A stretch of DNA of 64,000 bases from Nepenthes gracilis. Taxonomy: Eukaryota; Streptophyta; Magnoliopsida; Caryophyllales; Nepenthaceae. The DNA lies in assembly GCA_033239525.1 (NCBI GenBank), contig BSYO01000004.1:27256037-27320036 (forward strand). Reading direction: 5' to 3'. Below the pieces are notes generated by a model. The model saw only the letters and a program-made list of their open reading frames with translations. It ran no database searches and was not told the DNA's origin. Made by a program: the position numbers and the translations under genes. Below are positions 13,801 through 22,800 of this stretch, piece after piece. Each line of letters starts with the position of its first letter. Position 1 is the stretch's first letter.

Positions 13801-16800
13801 GATCGAAATTAATTTATTTCATAATTTATAATTATCATAATCCGATTTTAAATTAAGACTAAAAAACAATTGTTTATTATTCAACCAACTTATACCCAAC
13901 TTGTATCAAATACTGCTAAACAGCCCAAATAATAATGTAATAATAACCCAATCACAAGACCCAAAAGTTACTTCCAAAAGTGGCTCTAAATATTACAAAC
14001 TACATGACCTCAAATAATAAGGAAAAACAGCTTAACTAATATTAGAGCATTAAACCATAAATTTATCCGGAGTATTGATCAAACTTAATCATCACCATCA
14101 TCATCAACCTATGACCATATAGAGACTTTACCAAAAAAATGAAATCAAAACAATAAATCTAAAACCTCAAATTACAATTACAACAACTTAAACATCCTAA
14201 AACTACTCTCCAGAATTTGCCTTCTAACGATCCAATTGCCTACAAATTAATTTGACCTCATTGATCGAGAGGATTAACCAAAATAGGGTAAAAATAAGTC
14301 TAATACTCAGTAAGGTATACATATTTTCATATGTGGATATATACCAAACGAAACATATTAAAGATAATATCATGATCAAAATTTAGAAATGTCAATAGTA
14401 TCAATTTTTGAATAAACACGTGAAAACCACATAATCATAATCAAATATATCAAAAACTATGTAAATATCAAAATCATGCCAAAATTATACTAACATGTAA
14501 AGGACCAAAGATCGGTAATGACATCACCAATAAATTACGGATATCAAAATTCAGGTTATAATTATTTCCACGTAACCAAAAGCCATATACCACTATTAAC
14601 GACCCATTGGTGAGCCAATTATATATTATTTCCTAAAGTCGGGGTTAAATGTTACTTTTCCTATCCATTAAACTTAGGTTCAACCTTAGATTTATTAATA
14701 ATATACCAAGACATATTGGAATATATTTCGTAAATTTTCTACAATGATCCTCACTTGGGCCAAACTAAAAATTCTAATCGAATATAAAGATACTCTTATT
14801 TTTCTTTTGCCAAAGAAAATATTTCCTTTCATCAAAGCAAATGTAGAGCTTTCCTCCATTTTTCTTCAAATATATGACATGCAAAAAGAATAAAGTAAAC
14901 CTTATAAACATGCAGGAACTTTATTATATAACTTGAAGACATGCAAAAACTGTTATGTAGAAATTATTAAAAATCAACATAATTTATATAATTTTCATCA
15001 TTTTCTTACAAAAAGAAAACATGTAGAGACATTTATGTAGAATTTAAAAACATACAAAAACATAAATATGGAATTTAAAGACATGAAAGGACATTTATAT
15101 AGAAATTCAGTATTTAAACATAAATTGTATAAATTTAAGACGTGTCATTCATAAAATTTCATGAAATGGGAGTAAAATTACATACATGTAAAGTCTAAAA
15201 TAATTTAAGTACGAAAATAACACATACATAAATATTTAAAATAAAAAAAACTTAAAGTTGTAGAAAAGATCAGTAATAAAAGAAAAAAGAGTTTAGATAT
15301 AATTGCCTTCACTTGCTTTTTACTAATAGATTGCTTGAAATCTCCTCAAATTCACCTTCACCTTCTTTTTCTCTCTTCTTCTCTTTCTTTCCCTCTTCTT
15401 TTTCTCTGTCCTCTCTCAAAAGTTCAGTAGAAATAAGCTGAAATTAACGACATGGCATATTTATATAAAATTAGCGCATGAGCGTCTATTGAGCGCGAAT
15501 TTAATGCTGAGGTGAAATCCATACCGCACACAAACGTCCCTCAGGCGCACAATAGGAACCAATATTCTGGTCTAAATACACACGTGCACCGCTTAAGCAC
15601 ACCTCATGCACGGATATTCAGCCTAAAATGATCCGACGAGTGGGTTAGACACACATCAGGCGCCACTCTGCCTATCTTAATTTTAAGTTCCAATCAATCC
15701 CGAAAATCCATCAATTTAATTAAATTAAACATTATTAAAATAATCTTTTAGATTCATATGTTACAGATTCTCTTTTAACTTCTGCAACAGTAATCTTAGA
15801 TGCTTCTACCAATTTTTTAAGCTTGAACTATATATCATAATATCGTCTAAGTAGGCCACAACAAATTTGTCCAAGTATTCATGGAATAACTAGTTCATCA
15901 ACATGCAAAATGTTACTGGGGCGTTGGTCAATCCAAAAGGTACTACGAACCATTTGAAAACTCCATATCTTGTAACACATTCAGTTTTTGGCTCGTCCCC
16001 TCCAGCGATTCTTACTTAGTAGTAGCCTGACCTCAATTCAAGCTTTATAAAGTATTTTGCATTAATTAACTTATCAAACAAGTCAACAATCAAAATGATC
16101 AAACAGTGATTTTTCATGGTCACCTTATTTAGGGCCCTGTAATCAATGCAAAAACGTAGACACCCATCTTACTTCTTTTGAAATAAAACAGGGAATTCAT
16201 AAGGTGCTTTCAAATAGCGGATGAATCCTGAGCTAATCAACCCATCCAGTTGTTTTTGAAGCTATGCTAGCTCTGAAGGTGCCATCCTATATACCCCTCA
16301 AGCAGGTGGTTTCACTTCATATGTCAATTCAATCTGGTGATCTATTGCTTTTTGGGATAGAACAACCTTGGACAACTTTGTTGGCACCAATTCCTCAAAT
16401 TCTTCTAGGAGAAGACCGACTTTCGAAGGCAAGGACCCAACCTCAACGTCTTCGTCCACTGACAATGTCGCGAGGAAGTAAGGTTTGCCTTTTTTCAGAC
16501 CCCTTTTAAGCTAGAGTACAGACAATACCTAGTCCTTGCCCTTCCACTCAAATTCTTTCAGCCTTTTAGAAGTCCTCACCAGATACAAACTCTCATCCAT
16601 AAGGAGTACCAAGTTTAAGTGGTACATGGGCACTCACTTAGTTACCTTAAGGAAATCCATCTCCAAAATCAAGTCAAAGTCATCCATCGGTACAATTGTA
16701 AAGTTCAACTTCACGTTCCACTATCCAAGTCGCACTAACACAAACTTAACAATACCAGGGGTGGGCTTTGCCTTTGAGTTCGCGGCCTTCATACTGCCAC

Positions 16801-19800
16801 CATCTCGTTACAACTGCATACCCAATCAATCCGATTTAACACCAACCACAAAATTGAGTGGTGCTCATGCCAACCATGGCACGAGCACTCCATCCATTGA
16901 CTTAAATTTCCACACACATCAAGTATATGTACTTCGTGGATGCAAGAGCATGCTTCTACAAGGCAAGCGAGAAATGAACCACTCCCATGCAAGCTTGGTC
17001 TCCATCATTCTCGCCATCTCCTGAGTCCGATTGATCACTTTTCCTTTAAAGTGTGCTTAGAGTTCCTTTGTCCAGGTATAGTGCCGCCTTTTGCAACTGA
17101 TCACACAAGAAACACCCACCAGAAAACACCCTCTTACTCATCGACATATTGGTGCTTCCTTTAAAGCCCTGGGAGTTCACCGACAATGAATTTTTCCAAA
17201 AGCTACTTCCCCCATTCTTAGCTTTGAATTCTGACTTATTGACACTAGATACACTTTGCGTAGACTTCTTCAATGAATTACCACCATTCCCTTAATTACA
17301 GTTGCCTCTCTCAATGGCACAGTCCAACAATACTTGACTTTGCTGATGATTTTACTTCCATTGGTTACTGTCACAACCAAAGGAGTAGCAGTTAGAACTC
17401 TCATAGCTTCTTGTACCACATTAGAACTCACAAAACTATGAGTGCTACCACTATCCACTAATATAGTTGATAGATTCTTTTGCATTCACCCAAGATTCTG
17501 ATAGAGTTGTTCCAGAAGCTACCAGCTAGAACTTATATAATGCTATTTTCAGTTTCTTCTTCTTCTTCTTCTTCTTGATTCTCCTCTAGATCCACATCAT
17601 TATCTTCCTCTCTATCCATGTCTTCTTCCGTTCTCAAACAATTGCTTTGCCTCTCTTTACACTTGTGTCCTGGAATAAACTTTTCAATAAATCTACAGCA
17701 GAGTCCTGCTGCTCTTCTTTGATCAAGGAATGACATGGATGAAGGTTTGGATTAATTCTAACTATTGCTGTTACTACCAATAATAGCAGCTTGACTATTT
17801 TTATTCTTATAAAAAAAAGTCTTCGCCTAAGACTTGTAAAGAACTCTTACCCTATTCCTCATTGCCTCCAAGTACTACTCCTAAAGTTTTGCCAATTCAA
17901 AGGCTTTTGCCAATGATGTGGGCTTATATAACTTTACCATAGTTTCTATTTCCTCTTTGAGTCCACTAAGAAAGCTTGATATGAAATAAGATTCTAAAAG
18001 TAGTCCTGGATATGAGCTTATCATCCACACTTCAAAATCTTCAAATCTTTCTTAGTAATCTTCTATGACAAACCTTTGTAGCAATTTGTTGAATTCTTCC
18101 ACAATGTCCATTGCCACCCGGTCACCAAACCTTTTACACAAGTCACGTTTGAATAACTTCCAAGTAAGTGCTGAAGTCTGCGTAAAATACCCCCGAAACC
18201 ATATATCTACCTTGCCTTCCAAATGCATAGCTGCAATCTCCATCTTTTGTCATTCAGAAACGTGGTAAATGTGGAAGTAATTTGTACACTTCCTAATCCA
18301 AGATCTTGGATTTTGTCTAAAGAAATATGGAAATTCCACTCTTGATAAAGACATTTGAATGTTTTTCATTGTTATCACTTCTTGAGGGCTATGTATAACT
18401 GGAATCTATCTAGAGCCTTGATCTTCTTAAAAGTTGATTCCTACAGATGTAGGCAATATTACCCTCTGTTCCTGTGGAATGTTGAGCTTTGGAACTAGAT
18501 TTGACTGCTCCTCTGATTCAAAATTCTTGGAGTTCAACAAACCTCTTAAATCTACCAGGAACTTAGAGAATTCGTCGTCCAGTCTTTGCTGTTATGTCCT
18601 TGTTCTTCAATTTTTTAATACACCTTTTCTTGTAGAATAGAAAATTAGTTCAGTAGATTTTCGTTCAGTTGTTGTAGGATGCTTTCTTAAGTTTCTTGCT
18701 ACAATTGTTACATTTGTTCTTCCAAGTTCTTCTTTCTTGCAATCATGGTTGCCGTAATTATAGGACCAGGCTTCTTGATACCACTTGTGATGTAACCGGC
18801 TAGATTAAATTGTGTAATTGATGGATTTAGAATGGAGCTAAGAAATTGAGAAAGAAGTCAGAATAAGGGACAGGGAAAGATAGAACAGAGAGTAGTCAAG
18901 AGAGAGAGAGAGATAGAAAAACAGCGTGGGAAGGACAAAAAGCAGAGCAAAATATAGGGAGGAGAATTTAGGAGAGTAGATCAACATTCATTTCATCATC
19001 ATGTGTTACAAGTTCTATCATACCTTATAATATGGTTGCAACAGCATTTAACTAACAAACAACTCAATTAACTAACTTTTACTACTACTTTAGATGCTGC
19101 CCCGTTCTAAGCCATTGAAAACAAAATTAGTTGCCGTAGTTGTAAGCTGTGCCTCGTGTTCTGGTGCACTTCATTAAGATTTTCCATTGACAAGCTGAGG
19201 GAATAAGAATGGTTCATTAATGAGAAAGCAAAGTAAAATTGCATTCATAAGAGCTTAAGGGAATTTAAGAAAACAGGTACAATGAAGATCATAGTTCCAA
19301 CAATCAATCACTTGATGCTGCAAAATTCTGTATCAGACAACATGGAATGCCAAGTTTCAATCAATAGCATTAGTTAAGTTTAGTAAGATTCTTCTGATGA
19401 AGAGCTTAAAAGTTGAGAACCATTCATAAGGGGAAAAACAAAGGAAACAGATCCCTTTAGCCATTCTATAGGCTACATGGAAAGAAAGAAATTGAAGAGC
19501 ATCTGATCAAAAGAGTTCTTGCATGATAGTTGGACAAGACCACTTTTTTGGGGGAAGAGAGGGCATTGACCATAGATTTAATCACGGGCCACAACATACA
19601 CAACGAAAATTATAATATAGACGCAATGTTCCTTTCCGTTTGCTGACAATACACCATTAATACCATGACACCACAGTTTTAAACTGTCTATCACCCAGTA
19701 ACTTTTGCACATCTGGAAGACAATTTAAGGCTTATTTAGGTCTTTTTGAAGTTGCTTAGTAATAGCATATATTAGGTGATGCCTCCCCTAAGCAGGGAGG

Positions 19801-22800
19801 ATCCTTCCGCAATAACTTGTTTATAATAGCATCAAAATATTTCAATGCTACATAGCCAGCCCTCAATTTTGCATCAGTAAAAAATGTGATTTTATATTAT
19901 TGATATGTACATCCACAAATTAACCCTTCAGAATAACTAAGGCACACTCAATGATCAACAGAGACAACAAAATTTTCGTCTTCATTTCCCTTCTTAGGGA
20001 AGAGATGAGGTTGACCGGCCATTCAGCAGCATATATCATACATCATTGTAAATGACAATAAATATTATATTAACCTGAAACAAACAGAGATGAGTGAGAG
20101 AACCTGATAAGGATCAAAGCTCTCATTCTCGGATACATTAAGAAATGCTGCCAAAAAAACCAACTGCAAGATTGGAAGCATTAATGACCAAAAAAATAGA
20201 ATGAAAATACACATCGAGAATCCATAACAAGGTTTTCTAGGCCATTTCTACAAACCTTTACCAATGCTGTTCCAAGATAAACAACAGCAGCCTTAACAGA
20301 AGTACCAATTGTATCATACTCAGATCTGCATATTTCAAGTCAGTACTACAAAGTCAGTTCAAACATTGATGTAGCTAAAATATTTCACATAAACTTTACT
20401 GTCCCGAACACGGACCAAAAACAAGTAATAATTAGTAACAATAATTAAAATCCACGAATTAAATCCCCAACCAAGAGGTACGCCCCAAAATGATATCTAA
20501 ATCCAAATTGGACCTAACAAAATATCGAATCTGTTGACAACAATAATGATATCAAATATCATAGGATCTCTCCGAATTACCCGTCTAATCATGAACTACT
20601 GGTCACAACCTGCTCTAAAAATCCATAAGAAAAAATGACAATTTGAACGTCACAAAATCACACGACCAATCTAGCACAAATCGAAAAATGCCACAATCCA
20701 AACATCAAAATAATCCAAATCATTCCTCCATTAAAATACAGTATACTAACATTAGCTATACATATAATCTCCTTCTTACCAAAAATACAACAAAACAAGA
20801 GTATAAACCAACTTCAAATCTAATAACCACAAAAAATAAATAAAATCTCTATCAACATTCTCATTCGAACTCCCTACAAGCTATCCATAGCCCTCTAATC
20901 TGAAAATGTAAATTATGAGCCGAATGTTTATCAAGTATCAGTATATATATATATATATATATATCGAAACAATATATCCATAAATCAGATCGAGGGAACA
21001 AAACCAATGAAACCTGCACAAAATTCTACATAAGCCAAAGGTCTAAACATGTCAATATAACAAATCAAAAGTGTCCAAGCATGGTTTCGTACGCAAAGTT
21101 CATAATCTAAATGCGGCTATCAAATAATCCAAATGTACGAAACCATCCAAAACCTAATACCACAAATCCAAATGGCGGTCAAAACCTACAAGTCCCAAAT
21201 CAGACATCTCAAATATCAAATCAGATACAAGTAAATAAATCAAAAATCTAAAAGATGCTAAAATTAGAGAACCAAAGGACTAAAAGACAAATTTTAATAC
21301 AGGGTTATACATACCCCCTGTAACATTAGACCAAAATACTATTATTTAAACCCATAGATAGGGTGTCTACATATTTCTCCCAGTAAATAGGGTCAACCAT
21401 TACTTTCTTTTGCCTCCTATGGATGATAGGTACACTCTTCAAGTCCATCTAAATATCTTAGGCCGTTCGAATATATTAGTTTTGTTCAATTCTTTATGAT
21501 GGTTCTCTAAAAAAAATACCAAATTGGGGGGACTCTATAACAAGAGTCTAAAACTTTTCTTCTTTGATGGAAAAGTACAAAACTTTTGTTACAAAAAAGT
21601 ACAAATACAAAACTTTTCAACCTGTTTAGAAGTACAAATATCAAAATGATAACAAAGTAAAGTCCAACCCATACCACATGGAAGACCGAAATGCAAGTTT
21701 TCATAACCTTTTTTTAAAAATTTTATACATAAACATAATATTTTAAAATATTTACCCATTTGTACAAAACAAGCAAATCCTCAAATATTTGGTAGAACCA
21801 AAACAAAACCTCAATACATCCGGTAAAACTACATGCATGTACACAAAATCAAAATAGGAAAGGTAATACCATGCATGTACAATAAAAGCACCAAAAAATA
21901 AACAAAACTAGAGGAAAATGAAAATAGATTAAAAAGCGAGCTTAAATATATTTCTTTTAACCCTTAAATTTGATAGATCTAATAAAAAAAGGCTTCAAAA
22001 TGACCCTTCTTCTCTTCTTATTTCCCTTCTCTTTCTCTCTCCGTTCTCTTCTTTTCCAACAAAATTGCCCGAAAACAGTGTCGAGCACACTAATATACAC
22101 AAATCAGTGCACGAGCGATGGTCAAGCGCACATCAAGTGCCGCCCCATTCCTTAGTCATGCATAAGTACCGCACTAGGCATAGTTCAGATGCAAGCAATC
22201 TACCAATTCTGCGTACAAGTGCCGCAGAGACACACTTCAAGCGCCATAAAATCTGCTCGAAACACGCTCGAACACTCCTAAGGCACTTATCGGGTGCCCA
22301 CAATCTACTTAAAATGCGCATGAGCACGCATCAAGCATACATTAAGCACCAAGCCTACTTTCATTCTCGAATTTTCCTTCAAAATTTTCATAGTGCAAAT
22401 ATTTCTAATAAACCCAAAATAAACCGATACTATCAAAGCAAATTAATTGGAAACCAGGTGTTACATTTACCCATGTCCACTGGTCACTAAAAATATTAAG
22501 TATAGAACTCTAGTAGGAAACCTTTTCACAACCTTGTAACAGGCAGACATATTGAATCAGTGAGTGTCAAATTGCAAGATAAATATTAACTAATTAGTCA
22601 AAAGTTCCAAATAGCAAGTGTCAAGCATGACATTCATAATTAGGCCAAACAGCAAGAAGGATGAAAGGGAGGCCCAATGAATTTGTACCTCATTAAATAT
22701 CTTGCAATAAGTTGGTACATTTAAGTCCGGTGACCTTTGCTCATCAAAAGTTTGTGCATTGGAATAATCTATCATTTCAATGTTTTTCACACCTAACATT

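Larger units (their letters stand above)
11200..18790 (-). mobile_element. Chimeric Ty3/gypsy element, interrupted by a solo LTR
   Basis: Reading right to left on the minus strand: primer site 18783-18771, gag and protease of one gypsy lineage (about 18770-17274), then an abrupt switch near 17272 to the gag tail, protease, RT, RNase H, integrase and C-terminal region of a second lineage (17273-15766 and 13781-11200). A solo LTR (13782-15765) splits the RT. All frames are degenerate. The element is in sense orientation to the TMEM147-type gene, in its intron 3. A clear 3' LTR at the left end was not found. Confidence 0.75.

Noticed and set aside
16536..17024. A 162-codon plus-strand open frame
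   Set aside because: It lies antisense to the degenerate gypsy protease/linker region, and its sequence shows no family; the minus strand explains this region.
22065..22490. A 141-codon plus-strand frame
   Set aside because: It lies in the GC-rich block of solo LTR-2 and runs over its boundary; no domain is seen.
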